Below the pieces are notes generated by a model. The model had not been told where the DNA came from, searched no databases, and was given only the letters and a program-made list of their open reading frames with translations. Of a stretch of DNA of 54,631 nucleotides, positions 1 to 9,327 are shown in pieces. Source of the stretch: Kocuria atrinae C3-8 (GTDB taxonomy: Bacteria; Actinomycetota; Actinomycetes; Actinomycetales; Micrococcaceae); contig NZ_AJXN01000006.1 of assembly GCF_000286355.1 (NCBI RefSeq), forward strand, positions 1 through 54,631, read 5' to 3'. A program made the position numbers and the translations under genes. Each line of letters starts with the position of its first letter. The first letter of the stretch is position 1.

Positions 1-26
1 CCCGGACCGATCGGTCCGGGATTTTT
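1..26 (+). terminator. Rho-independent terminator at the window edge
   Basis: A perfect 20-base palindrome (CCCGGACCGA followed by its reverse complement) runs straight into ATTTTT. It probably ends a plus-strand gene that lies outside the window. Confidence 0.8.
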
Positions 27-205
27 CGCTGTCTGACTGATTTTCTGACCCAGGCCTGACCTCAGGCGGTGCGACGCCAATCGCTCCTGGAGCACGCGTT
101 CCTCGAAGATCTCTTCCCGGAACTCGGCAGGACACATCAGAGCGGGGTCTTGTGCCAGCAGTGAACGCTCTGGGGTTGAAACTCCCGGCGTTTTAGGCTG
201 GATCC

Positions 206-586
206 ATGGCTACTGTAGACATCACCCAAGACACTCTGGGCCAGACCATTTCCGACAACGACATCGTCCTGTTGGACTGGTGGGCAGACTGGTGCGGCCC
301 CTGCAAGCAGTTCGCTCCGACCTACGAGGCCGCATCCGAGAAGCACTCCGACATCGTGTTCGGCAAGGTGGACACTGAGGACCAGCAGGGATTGGCTGCC
401 GCAGCGCAGATTTCCTCGATCCCCACCCTCATGGCTTTCCGCGAGGGCATCCTGGTGTTCTCCCAGCCCGGCGCCATGCCGGCCAACTCCCTGGATCAGG
501 TCATTGACGCAGTCAAGGGCTTGGACATGGAAGAGGTCCGCGCCGAGGTCGAGAAGCAGGCCGCCGAGGGCGAGCAGGCCAACTGA
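206..586 (+). CDS. Thioredoxin
   Basis: This is a 126-residue cytosolic thioredoxin-fold protein with the redox motif WCGPC (cysteines at residues 30 and 33) in the usual context after a beta strand (LLDWWAD), and the cis-proline loop SSIPTL. It should reduce protein disulfides using electrons from thioredoxin reductase. The C-terminus carries about 20 extra charged residues, rich in Glu and Ala, beyond the classic 105-residue fold. It is a single gene followed at once by a terminator, and the frame is intact. The start codon lacks a strong Shine-Dalgarno sequence, but the thioredoxin fold begins immediately after it, so the start is well fixed. Confidence 0.92.
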   Translation: MATVDITQDTLGQTISDNDIVLLDWWADWCGPCKQFAPTYEAASEKHSDIVFGKVDTEDQQGLAAAAQISSIPTLMAFREGILVFSQPGAMPANSLDQVIDAVKGLDMEEVRAEVEKQAAEGEQAN

Positions 587-606
587 CCCAGCACAAAGCT
601 TAACCG

Positions 607-648
607 CTCAGGGGCGCTCTCCACGTGGAGACGCCCCTGAGTTTTTTT
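607..648 (+). terminator. Rho-independent terminator after thioredoxin gene
   Basis: A long GC-rich hairpin (CTCAGGGGCG...CGCCCCTGAG, with one bulged base) is followed by seven T residues. It closes the thioredoxin transcript. Confidence 0.85.
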
Positions 649-712
649 ATGAGCTTCTGAACGGACGCACGCTGACACGTCAGCAGCCCACCCTTGACTT
701 CAGCGCAGGCAC

Positions 713-1426
713 TTACGCAGCGGTCACACCGAGCAGCGATCCGATGAGGAACGTGGCGCCGAGGGCCAGCGCACCACCGATGACCACTCGCGTGGCGGCA
801 CGTCCCACGTGCGGTGTGCCTCCCAAGCGTGCGCCGAGGGTGCCCGTGATTGCCAGGGCAGCGAGCACCGCCACGAACGTCACGGGGATCCGCCATTCGG
901 GCGGCGGCAACAGGATCGCGAGCATGGGCAGGAACGAACCGAGCAGGAATGCCAGTGCCGAGGCCCAGGCTGCTGCCCACGGGCTCGGGATGTCTTCCGG
1001 ATCGATGCCCAACTCGGCATCCAGGTGCGCCAAAAGCGCATTGCGCTCGGTGAGTTCCACGGCCACCCGCCGCGCAGTGTCTTCCGAGAGCCCGCGCGAA
1101 CGGTAAATGTCAGTCAGTTCCTGGAGCTCGGCCTCCGGCATCTCCGTGAGCTCGCGTTCTTCCTTGGCAATCAAGGCTTCTTGAGAGTCCTTTTGGCTGG
1201 AGACGGACACGTACTCACCGAGGGCCATGGACAGGGCACCACCGATTACCGCGGCCGAGCCGGCCACCAGGATGGGCCACGAACTGGCCGTTGCGCCGGC
1301 AACTCCGACCACCGTGGCCGCCACGGATACGATTCCGTCATTCGCACCCAGAACCCCGGCGCGGAGTTTATTGAGTTTTTCGCCGTACTTGTCATTGTGA
1401 GGTTCGGCGATCACGTGCTCGCTCAT
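713..1426 (-). CDS. VIT/CCC1-family iron or manganese transporter
   Basis: The 237-residue membrane protein begins with a short acidic segment followed by KLRAGVLGANDGIVSVAATVVG, within which GANDG is the family signature. Two hydrophobic hairpins flank a central charged region (about residues 75-135, with the IAKEERELTEMPEAEL helix) that corresponds to the cytosolic metal-binding helices of the plant VIT1 / yeast CCC1 family. Members export Fe(II) or Mn(II) from the cytosol to a vacuole or, in bacteria, across the membrane. The frame is intact. It converges on the thioredoxin gene. Metal specificity cannot be read from sequence alone. Confidence 0.85.
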   Translation of the reverse strand: MSEHVIAEPHNDKYGEKLNKLRAGVLGANDGIVSVAATVVGVAGATASSWPILVAGSAAVIGGALSMALGEYVSVSSQKDSQEALIAKEERELTEMPEAELQELTDIYRSRGLSEDTARRVAVELTERNALLAHLDAELGIDPEDIPSPWAAAWASALAFLLGSFLPMLAILLPPPEWRIPVTFVAVLAALAITGTLGARLGGTPHVGRAATRVVIGGALALGATFLIGSLLGVTAA

Positions 1427-1454
1427 GCCTCAAGTGTGCTCCGGCATCGGCACG

Positions 1455-1475
1455 TTAGCTAGCTAGGTTAACCAA
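1455..1475 (-). promoter_or_regulatory. Palindromic AT-rich element upstream of the VIT-family gene
   Basis: The stretch TTAGCTAGCTAGGTTAACCAA sits about 30 bases upstream of the transporter start and contains nested palindromes (GCTAGC, GGTTAACC). It loosely resembles half-sites of DtxR/IdeR iron boxes (AGGTTA...TAACC) but does not match the 19-base consensus. A metal-responsive operator is an inference only. Confidence 0.3.
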
Positions 1476-1517
1476 TCCTCAGTTGGTAACGAGCCGACCC
1501 GAATCATGCGAGCGCCG

Positions 1518-2526
1518 TCAGTGCCAGCGGTGATCCGCCGGGGCGAGCCGGGGGCCGAACGATGGTTTGCGGTGACCGCTGGCCTTGAGTAATCGCACCA
1601 CTCGTTGGCGGTGTCCTCGCCACGGTTCCAGGAGTTCTTCCATGCGCTCGTCCGAACCCGGGGCTCCGTCGAAGAACCAACAGACGTAGTCGGCCAGGTG
1701 GTAGTCGCGCACGCTAATGCCGTCAGGGTCCGCATGCGTGCACTGGGTGATTTCCGCCGCGGTCCACACTCCGACCCCACTGAGGGTTTGTAGCTTGGCG
1801 CGCACCACTGCGGGGTCCTCGATCAGTCCCAGCCGTTCAAGGGCACTCGCCCGGTGAACTACTCGCATGACGGTGGCGGAACGGTGAGGATCCACGCCGC
1901 GCGGTGCCACTGCCATGATGGAATCGTGCGCCATCGTTCGGCTGTGGGTGGCACGAACATCCCGGCCGGGGCGGGTCCCGGTGCCGGTTCGCCCGCCAGT
2001 CCGACCAAGTAGCGATAGGCACGGATGGCCTCGATGGCGGTGACGCGTTGCTCGATGATCGCGATGACTGCGCGGTCTGTCACGGCGCCGGTGGCCGGCA
2101 ACCGAAGTCCAGGGTGACGACGCCGCGCCAGCCGCAATTGTTCCGGGAGCAAGTCGTAGGCGGGGGAGCTTTCGAACGCGGTCCAGTCGTCCGCGGCACC
2201 GCACCAATTGGGTGCGCTGCTGATCCACTCGGAGGCGCCGGGACCCCAGGCATCGACCACGATGTCCCGCTCCAACGCTGCCACGTTCGAGCCGCCCGGA
2301 ACTCGAGTGAACCGAGCGGAGACGGCCAGGCCCTGGTGTCTGGCGGTGATCCACACGCACTCGGGCGACAGGACCCGCACGGTGGGGTCGTTCTTGCCCC
2401 GGCCAAGGACCGATAATGTCTGCCCCAGGTGCACCGGCCGCGCGGGGACCACCGGAGCCGAACGGGCTCCGATGCGGAATGCTGCGCGAGAACAGCGGGG
2501 GCTTCCAAGGACATGTTCGTCATCAT
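1518..2526 (-). CDS. DNA-3-methyladenine/helix-hairpin-helix DNA glycosylase (frame broken twice)
   Basis: Three overlapping frames join into one protein of about 336 residues. The C-terminal part shows an HhH-GPD glycosylase core: LQTLSGVGVWTAAEITQC is the helix-hairpin-helix, followed by the catalytic-Asp region DPDGISVRDYHLADYV. The family (AlkA-like) removes alkylated bases in base-excision repair. Two single-base losses explain the breaks: near 1897 (GCGGGCGTG read as GCGGCGTG in gene orientation) and near 2436 (GGCCCGGTG read as GGCCGGTG). The start is set at the MMTNMSLEAP segment because the N-terminal frame continues there; ATG at 2523 or 2514 is also possible. Substrate range is unknown. 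Confidence 0.75.
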
Positions 2527-2686
2527 TGCACGCACCCACGACACGCATAAGCGGGTCCGCCCACGTGGGGTGCCACCCCCGACTGCCACTGGCAGGACCG
2601 CGAAATTAGAGTCGTTTACATGTTCATCTACGTGTTGGATGCCTGGGATATCCTGCCCTCGTCTGTTACCCACGTGAGGAATTCCT

Positions 2687-4262
2687 GTGTCCACTTCGTT
2701 CGCGCGTGCCACACCCACCAGGGGTGGAATGTGGGTTCGGAAGGGTGGAACTAGCAGCCTCACACGTTGGTTGCCGCTCCTGACTGCCCTAGCCTTCACG
2801 CTTCTGTACGCGCTTTTCTCGCTCACGCAGTGGCACCGCTGGGACGTGCCTCGTGGGACAACGCGATCTTCACCCAACTGCTGCAGTCCTACGCCGCCGG
2901 CGAGCCTCCCGTGGTGAACATCAAAGGTCACGGGTTCAATCTGCTCGGCGATCACTTCCACCCGTTGTTGGCGGTGCTGGCGCCCGTCTACTGGTTGTTC
3001 CCCTCCGCCCTGACGCTGATGATCATCCAGGATGGTCTGCTGGGGATCTCCGTGGGGGTCGTCACCTGGTGCGCCGTGAGAGCCCTTCGACCGGCACCCG
3101 CCGCTGCGATCGGGGTGGCCTACGGACTGAGCTTCGGTCTGCAGGGTGCGCTGGCCGTACAGTTCCACGAAATCTCGCTCGCCGTACCTCTCCTGCTCTC
3201 GCCATGAGCGCACTGAGGGAACGGCGGTGGCTCTCAGCCACCTTGTGGAGTGCCCCGGTTGCCCTGGTCAAGGAGGATCTGGGGATGACGGTTGCCGCCC
3301 TCGGCGCGGTGATGTTCGCTCACGCGTTCAGGCCCACCGCGCGGCTTTCGGGCCGGCTGCTGGGCCGGGTGTACGAACCGGCGACCGGGCGCGGGCCGGG
3401 TGCGCGAGCGGCGTCGTCGTCGGAATTCAGTACGGCACTGAGCCGGACGGCGCAGCAGCCGGCCATGCTGGGAGCCCTCCTGATGCTGTGGGGTGTGGGG
3501 CTGAGCCTCCTGGCGATCTGGGTCGTGCTCCCCGGACTCAACCCCAACGATTCGTTCGCGTACGCGGACAAGCTGGACATCGCCGGAATCCTGCGCGACC
3601 CGGCCGGCGCGGTGATTTCCCTGTTCGTTCCTGAACAGAAGCTGGGCACGTGGCTGCTCACGATCGCCGCGGGTGCGGTGATCGTGGTGCGCTCACCACT
3701 GGCCCTGGTCGCTCTACCCACGCTCGCGTGGCGCATGCTCTCACCCAATCACGGCTACTGGGGTCCGGGTTGGCATTACAACGCGGTGATCATGCCCATC
3801 ATCTTCATCGCCCTGGTCGACGCCGTGGTGAGACTTCGCGCCGCCGGCGCAGGGGCCCGTGTGTCGCGGACACTCGCGAAAATCGGCCCCTGGGCCGCCC
3901 TGGTCGTCGCGCTCACCGTGGCCACCCAGCAGCCGCTGTCTCAGTTGGCTACGGAGGAGGCCTGGCGCGACGACCCACGAGCCGGTATCAAGCACGCCAC
4001 GGTTCAGGCTGTGCCGGAAGGTGCATCCGTGGCCACCGACCTGACGCTGATCAACGGGCTGGTGTCCCGAGCGGACGTGCACTGGATCGGAAATCTCGGC
4101 GATCCCGCCCCCGAGTACGTGGTGATCGACCGTGAAGGTGGCACATGGGGAGAGGATCCTCCGCAGCGTCCCACCGAGTACGCGGAGGAACTGTACGGAG
4201 AGACGTATGTCACCGTACGTGACGAGGGGAACATCATTCTGCTCAAGCAGGAGTCTCCGTAA
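2687..4262 (+). CDS. DUF2079 family integral membrane protein (frame broken twice)
   Basis: The restored protein is about 525 residues with many hydrophobic segments and the motifs WDNAIFTQLLQSYA and GHGFNLLGDHFHPLLAVLAP, typical of actinobacterial DUF2079 proteins. These resemble the multi-pass glycosyltransferase-like (GT-C) membrane fold; no function is established. The gene starts at a GTG six bases after GTGAGGA. Single-base losses near 2850 (GTGCCCTCG read as GTGCCTCG) and near 3195 (CTGGCTCTC read as CTGCTCTC) split it into three frames. The 160 bases before it, shared with the divergent glycosylase gene, contain nothing else recognisable. Confidence 0.7.
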
Positions 4263-4418
4263 CGCAACGAAGTGCGCTAGACTGGGGCGTTATCATTCCG
4301 GTTTTTCTGTCCTCATTAAATCGTTTCGCCGTAGCAGGCATGTCGATCAGAGGCACACGCGGTAGGACCGCACGCGCCGGTGTCAATCATTTCCACCCCA
4401 CCGAAGCGAGGTTCACCC

Positions 4419-6420
4419 ATGCCTACTGAATCCACCCCTGAAACTGCTGCAGAGCTTGAGACGACCACTACTACCGAGGCTCCCCAGGACGCTGAAAGCG
4501 CTCCCGAGCCCGCCGAATCCAAGCCCGACACCCCCACCTTCGCCGAACTCGGCGTTGACGGCCGCATCCTGGCAGCCCTCGACGACGTCGGCTACGAGTA
4601 TCCCTCACCCATTCAGGCAGCCACCATCCCCGCTCTGCTGAGTGGCCGCGATGTGGTGGGCCTGGCCCAGACCGGTACCGGTAAGACCGCGGCCTTCGCG
4701 GTTCCGGCGCTGTCCAAGCTGGCGGAACTGTCCGACCTGCACGGCCCGCAGCGCTCCACCCGCGTGCTGGTGCTGGCCCCCACTCGTGAGCTCGCGCTGC
4801 AGGTGGCAGAGGCCTTCGGCTCCTACGCAACGCACCTGGACGACTTCACCGTGCTGCCCGTCTACGGCGGCTCCTCCTATGGCCCGCAGCTGGCTGGCCT
4901 GCGCCGCGGCGCGCAGGTCGTGGTGGGTACCCCCGGTCGCGTGATCGACCACCTGAGCAAGGGATCCCTCAAGCTCGACGACATCGCCTACGTGGTGTTG
5001 GACGAGGCCGACGAGATGCTCCGCATGGGTTTCTCCGAGGATGTCGAGAAGATCCTCAGCCAGACCCCGGAGGAGAAGCAGGTTGCCTGTTCTCCGCGAC
5101 CATGCCCAAGGCCATCCGCCGGATCGCTCAGCAGTACCTGCGCGATCCCAAGGAGATCACGGTCAAGGCCAAGACCACCACGGGAACCAACACCCGTCAG
5201 CGCTTCATGCAGGTCATGGGCCCGCACAAGCTGGACGCCATGACTCGCGTGCTCGAGGTCGAGGACTACGACGGCGTGATCGTCTTCGTCCGAACCAAGG
5301 CCGCCACCGAGGAAATCGCCGACAAGCTCAAGGCTCGCGGTTACACCGCCGCCGCGATCAACGGTGACATCCCGCAGAACCTGCGTGAGCGCACCGTGGA
5401 CTCGCTGCGTGACGGCAAGGTGGACATCCTGGTCGCCACCGACGTCGCCGCACGCGGCCTGGACGTCGAGCGCATCTCCCTGGTCGTCAACTACGACATC
5501 CCCCACGACACCGAGTCCTACGTGCACCGCATCGGCCGTACCGGCCGCGCGGGACGCAAGGGTGAGGCCATTCTCTTCATGACCCCGCGGGAGAAGTACC
5601 TGCTGCGCGCCATCGAGAAGGCCACGCGTCAGCCGGTCGAGCAGATGCGCATGCCGTCCGTGGAGGACGTCAACCGCACCCGCAAGGAGAATTTCGCGAA
5701 CCAGATCGCGGAGACCATCGAGTCCGAGGACCTCTCCTTCTTCCGCGAGCTCGTGGAACAGTACGAGAACGAGCACGACGTGGATGCCGCTGAGATCGCC
5801 GCAGCGCTCGCCGTGATCGCTCAGGCCGGTCGCCCGTTCCTGGCCGAAGAGCTCCCCGAGCTGCCGCAGCGCAAGCGCGACCGTGACCGTCGTGAGGGCT
5901 CTGACGGCCCCGTGGCGGCGGTGGACGTCGCGGCGGACCCGAGGCCGGCATGCGCACCTACAAGCTGGCCGTGGGCCATCGTGACCGCGTGGCACCGGGT
6001 GCCATCGTGGGCGCGCTGACCCATGAGGGCGGATTGAACGGTTCGCAAATCGGTGCGATCGACATTCACCCCAACTTCACGTTGGTGGGCCTGTCCGAGA
6101 ACCTGCCCGCGGGCACCATGGACAAGCTGTCCAACACCCGCATCAACGGCTCCCCGATTCGCATCCAGGAGGATCGCGGACCCGGTGGTGGCGGCGGCTC
6201 CCGCGGAGGTTCCCGTGAGGGTGGCCGGTTCCGCGACCGTGACGGTGACCGCGGTGGTCGTTTCGACCGTGGCGGCCGCTCGGATCGCGGTGGCGACCGT
6301 GGTGGAGACCGCGGAGGCTTCCGCGGTGGTGACCGTCCGCGCAGCGGTGGTTCCTCGTACCAGGATCGTCCGCGCAAGAAGGGCTTCCCCAAGGGCAATG
6401 GCGGCTTCCGCGACCGCTGA
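4419..6420 (+). CDS. DEAD-box ATP-dependent RNA helicase, DeaD/CsdA type (frame broken twice)
   Basis: The restored protein is about 667 residues. After a 40-residue acidic leader it has the Q motif ([14 protein letters not shown]), Walker A (AQTGTGKT), DEAD box ([10 protein letters not shown]), the SAT motif (spanning the first break), and [11 protein letters not shown] DbpA/CsdA-like RNA-binding domain follows ([20 protein letters not shown]) and then a 75-residue Arg/Gly-rich tail with many RGG and DRGG repeats. It should unwind structured RNA during ribosome assembly and cold growth. Breaks near 5087 (GCCCTG read as GCCTG) and near 5911 (CCCCC read as CCCC) fall at the SAT motif and in the linker. 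Start 4419 was chosen over an in-frame upstream ATG because of the GCGAGG just upstream. Confidence 0.92.
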
Positions 6421-6498
6421 TAGACCCCGCTGACCGCCCGATTCAGGGCGGTTGGCACCCCGCGGATACTCTGCGGATTCGGCGAGTTCACCTCGTTT

Positions 6499-6526
6499 TT
6501 GCAACTCGCCGAAATGCTGTTAGAGT
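6499..6526 (+). promoter_or_regulatory. Probable tRNA promoter
   Basis: TTGCAA and TAGAGT are separated by 16 bases and lie 11 bases before tRNA-Thr, a good fit to an actinobacterial sigma-70-type promoter driving the two tRNAs. Confidence 0.5.
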
Positions 6527-6536
6527 TTTCCGCGTT

Positions 6537-6607
6537 GCCCCGATAGCTCAGTGGTAGAGCGCATCTTGGTAAGATGGAGGTCCCGGGATCGATTCCCGGT
6601 CGGGGCT
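6537..6607 (+). tRNA. tRNA-Thr (GGT), one base short in the anticodon stem
   Basis: The acceptor stem GCCCCGA/TCGGGGC, D arm GCTC/GAGC and T arm CCGGG/CCCGG are all present, and the anticodon loop TTGGTAA gives GGT. The anticodon stem reads only CATC/GATG plus an unpaired G, and the total is 71 bases. Restoring one C (GCGCCATC instead of GCGCATC, near 6562) gives a perfect CCATC/GATGG stem and the normal 72-base length, the same error type as in the protein genes. CCA is not encoded. Confidence 0.9.
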
Positions 6608-6658
6608 CTCATGATGAGGGCCTGCGGCTTGTGCAAACGAGCCGCAGGTTCGTTCATG

Positions 6659-6736
<78 letters not shown>

Positions 6737-6740
6737 CTTT

Positions 6741-6775
6741 CAAGGCGTCGTTCCACACGGAACGGCGTCTTTTTC
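6741..6775 (+). terminator. Rho-independent terminator after the tRNA pair
   Basis: The inverted repeat GGCGTCGTTCC / GGAACGGCGTC (one G-U pair) around a four-base loop is followed by TTTTT. Confidence 0.75.
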
Positions 6776-6836
6776 TATCCCGTGCCGGTCGGCCCAGTAG
6801 GCTGAGGGAAATTCTTCCGACCGACCGAGGAGAGCC

Positions 6837-7285
6837 ATGGCCATTTCAGAAGACGTGGTGGGTCGTACGTACCGGCCGCGCCCGCCTATCAGGTGTCCCG
6901 TGAGAAGATCCGCGAGTTCGCCTCCGCGGTCAAGGCCACGGACAGCGTTCATTTCGACGTGCAAGCAGCCCAGGCTGCCGGCTACGACGACCTGGTGGCT
7001 CCGCCCACCTTTGCGATCATCGCGTCCCAGCGCGCCGACGCCGCTCTGATCCAGGACCCGAGCGCGGGTATCGACTTCTCGCGCGTGGTCCACACGGAGC
7101 AGCGCTTCACGCACCACCGCCCCATTGTGGCCGGTGACGAGCTGCTCGCTGCTCTCACGGTGGACCAGGTGCGTCCGCTGGGTTCCGGGGCCATGATCAC
7201 GTCCCGCGTGGAAATCACCACGCTCGGGGGAGACCAGGTGGCCACCACCACGTCGTCGCTGTTGGTACGCGGGGAGGATCAGTAA
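6837..7285 (+). CDS. HadA-like MaoC N-terminal-type dehydratase (frame broken once)
   Basis: The restored 149-residue protein has an FAS1-type dehydratase hot-dog fold (SREKIREFASAVKATDSVHFD, then VAPPTFAIIASQRA, and EQRFTHHRPIVAGDEL). Such subunits lack the catalytic MaoC dyad and stabilise substrate binding in a heterodimer with a catalytic HadB partner, which is the next gene (TAATG overlap). The pair likely dehydrates 3-hydroxyacyl thioesters. One C is lost near 6873 (TACCCGGCC read as TACCGGCC), giving a frame change 12 codons into the gene. The ATG at 6837 follows a strong AGGAGAG. Confidence 0.85.
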
Positions 7286-7759
7286 TGAACATCGCATTCG
7301 ATCAGCTCGAAAAGGGCCAGTCCGTCGGTGAGCGCACCGTGCCGGTGTCCCGTGCGGACCTCGTTAAGTACGCCGGTGCCTCCGGGGACTTCAACCCGAT
7401 CCACTGGAACCAGGATTTCGCCCAGAACGTGGGCCTTCCCAACGTGATCGCCCACGGCATGTTCACCATGGGTGCCGCCGTGGGTTTGGTGACCGAATGG
7501 GCCGGCGACGCGGGCGCGTCGTCGATTACCAAACGCGTTTCACCAAGCCCGTGGTGGTGCCCAACCGTTTCGACGGTGAGGTCGAGCCGAGCACGGCGCT
7601 GTCCGTGAGCGGCGCGATCGGCCTGGTGGATCCGGACGCTCGCACCGTGCGTGTGGACCTCACCGTGACCGCCCCCGACCTGGCCGAGGAAGGTGCGGAT
7701 CCCGCTGAGGCCAAGCGCTCAAGGTCTTGGTCAAGGCTCAGGTTGTTGTGAAGTTCTAG
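7285..7759 (+). CDS. HadB-like MaoC dehydratase (frame broken twice)
   Basis: The restored 158-residue hot-dog-fold protein contains the hydratase 2 motif YAGASGDFNPIHWNQDFA, with the catalytic Asp and His, and IAHGMFTMG. It is the catalytic partner of the upstream HadA-like subunit and overlaps its stop codon. The order hadA-hadB-murB is conserved in many actinobacteria. In a mycolate-less organism the pair probably serves general fatty-acid elongation or a beta-oxidation-like route; that is inference. One G is lost near 7514 (GCGGGGCGC) and another near 7715 (AAGGCGCTC read as AAGCGCTC); the true C-terminus reads KVLVKAQVVVKF. Confidence 0.87.
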
Positions 7760-7776
7760 CACTAGAGTTGTCCATC

Positions 7777-8895
7777 ATGAATGCACCCCGACTGGCCGAT
7801 CTGACCACCACTGCGGTGGGAGGCCCCGCGACTCGCTACCTCAAAGCGGAGACCGAAGAACAACTGGTCGAGGCGGTGACCCAGGCGGACCGCGCGGGGG
7901 AGCCGGTCCTGATCGTCGGTGGCGGCTCCAACATCCTGGCCTCGGACAACGGCTTCCAAGGAACCGTGGTGCACGTGGCCACCCAGGGCATCGACGTGGT
8001 CGACACTGACGGGACCAAGGGCACCCTGGTGGAGGTCCAGGCCGGGCACTCGTGGGATCAGACCGTGCTGTGGAGCGTCGAGCAGCGCCTGGCGGGTCTG
8101 GAGACTCTTTCGGGCATTCCCGGCACCACGGGAGCCACTCCAGTGCAGAACGTTGGCGCGTACGGCACGGAGGTCTCGCAGACCATTGAGAGCGTGCGAA
8201 CGTGGGACCGCCAGACCGGGGAGCAGCGAACTTTCAGCACGGACGAGCTGGAATTCTCCTACCGTGATTCCGTGCTCAAGCGGAGCATGGACCACGGGTC
8301 ACCGCGCTACGTGGTGCTCTCGGTGGCCTTCCGCCTGCTTCCGCAGGACGTTGGCCTCCCGGTGCGTTACGGACAGCTCGCGGGGGCGCTGGGCGTCGAG
8401 ATCGGCGAGTGCGCGCCATTGGACACCGTGCGCGACACCGTGCTTCGGCTGCGTGCGTCCAAGGGCATGGTGCTCAATCCCGAGGACCGGGATACCTACA
8501 GCACCGGTTCGTTCTTCACGAACCCCATCGTGGACGATCCCGCCCGCCTGGAAAGCATCCCGGACGACGCTCCGCGCTATCCCGTGCTCGACGCCGCAGG
8601 CCAAGAGATTCCCGGTTCCACCAAGCTCTCCGCGGCATGGCTCATCGACCATTCAGGGTTCGCCAAGGGGTTCGGATTGCCCGGTTCCCGCAATCAGCAA
8701 CTCGATCTGGATGGCGAATCCGTGGCCGACGGCCGCGCCGCGCTCTCGACCAAACACACGCTGGCCATGACCAACCGCGGCGGTGCCTCTTCCGAGGACT
8801 TGGCAGCCCTGGCACGCACGGTCCGCGACGGCGTGGAGCACGTGTACGGCGTGCGTCTGGTTCCCGAGCCGGTCCTGGTGGGGTTGAGTCTTTAG
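7777..8895 (+). CDS. murB: UDP-N-acetylenolpyruvoylglucosamine reductase
   Basis: The 372-residue flavoprotein reduces UDP-GlcNAc-enolpyruvate to UDP-MurNAc with NADPH in the cytosolic phase of peptidoglycan synthesis. The FAD-binding segment PVLIVGGGSNILASDNGF, the GIPGTTGATPVQNVGAYG loop and the active-site serine in DTYSTGSFFTNPIV are visible, and the Ala-Ala-Trp-Leu-Ile segment near the C-terminus matches type I MurB. The frame is intact. The ATG at 7777 is preferred over an upstream in-frame start because the family fold begins with APRLADLTTTAVGGPA. It follows the MaoC pair by 17 bases, suggesting co-transcription. Confidence 0.93.
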   Translation: MNAPRLADLTTTAVGGPATRYLKAETEEQLVEAVTQADRAGEPVLIVGGGSNILASDNGFQGTVVHVATQGIDVVDTDGTKGTLVEVQAGHSWDQTVLWSVEQRLAGLETLSGIPGTTGATPVQNVGAYGTEVSQTIESVRTWDRQTGEQRTFSTDELEFSYRDSVLKRSMDHGSPRYVVLSVAFRLLPQDVGLPVRYGQLAGALGVEIGECAPLDTVRDTVLRLRASKGMVLNPEDRDTYSTGSFFTNPIVDDPARLESIPDDAPRYPVLDAAGQEIPGSTKLSAAWLIDHSGFAKGFGLPGSRNQQLDLDGESVADGRAALSTKHTLAMTNRGGASSEDLAALARTVRDGVEHVYGVRLVPEPVLVGLSL

Positions 8896-8909
8896 GTGCT
8901 CACCACAGC

Positions 8910-9320
8910 ATGAGCTCCGAATTACACGAGGAGATCCGCCGCGGCGAAGAAGGCGGCCGGATCCATCGCACCGTGCTGCGGGTCAAGGCGTTCTCCCACA
9001 GGCATCCCGCACTGCGCGTGATTCACATGACCCTGGTGACCGTGCTGGGCGCAGTGTTCGTCATCGCGGGCATCATCATGCTGGTGACACCCGGTCCCGG
9101 CTGGTTGGCGATCTTCTTGGGCATCGGGTTGTGGAGCACCGAATTCGCGTGGGCGCACCGTCTCAACCAGCGGGTCAAACGGCTGGCCATCAGGGCCTGG
9201 CGCTGGTGGTCCAACATCGTGGCCGAATGGCGTTTCCGCCGTGCCCGCGACAAACCCCATCACCTAGTCCAAGGGCCGCGACACTTGCGTGTCACGGCCC
9301 CGGAATCGGTCGAGAAGTAG
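8910..9320 (+). CDS. PGPGW/TIGR02611 family small membrane protein
   Basis: This 136-residue protein has two hydrophobic segments, with the signature TPGPGWLAIFLGIGLWSTEF at the start of the second, followed by a basic, Trp-rich C-terminal tail. The family is common in actinobacteria and has no established function. It lies 14 bases after murB and is intact. A hairpin made by GGGCCG...CGGCCC overlaps its last codons and may help end transcription before the convergent asd gene. Confidence 0.75.
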   Translation: MSSELHEEIRRGEEGGRIHRTVLRVKAFSHRHPALRVIHMTLVTVLGAVFVIAGIIMLVTPGPGWLAIFLGIGLWSTEFAWAHRLNQRVKRLAIRAWRWWSNIVAEWRFRRARDKPHHLVQGPRHLRVTAPESVEK

Positions 9321-9327
9321 AACCTAC

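Noticed and set aside
2080-3213. A 377-codon minus-strand frame covering the glycosylase N-terminus and part of the DUF2079 gene
   Set aside because: Only its middle part (from about 2526 to 2436) is coding, as the start of the glycosylase; the rest opposes a real membrane protein gene.
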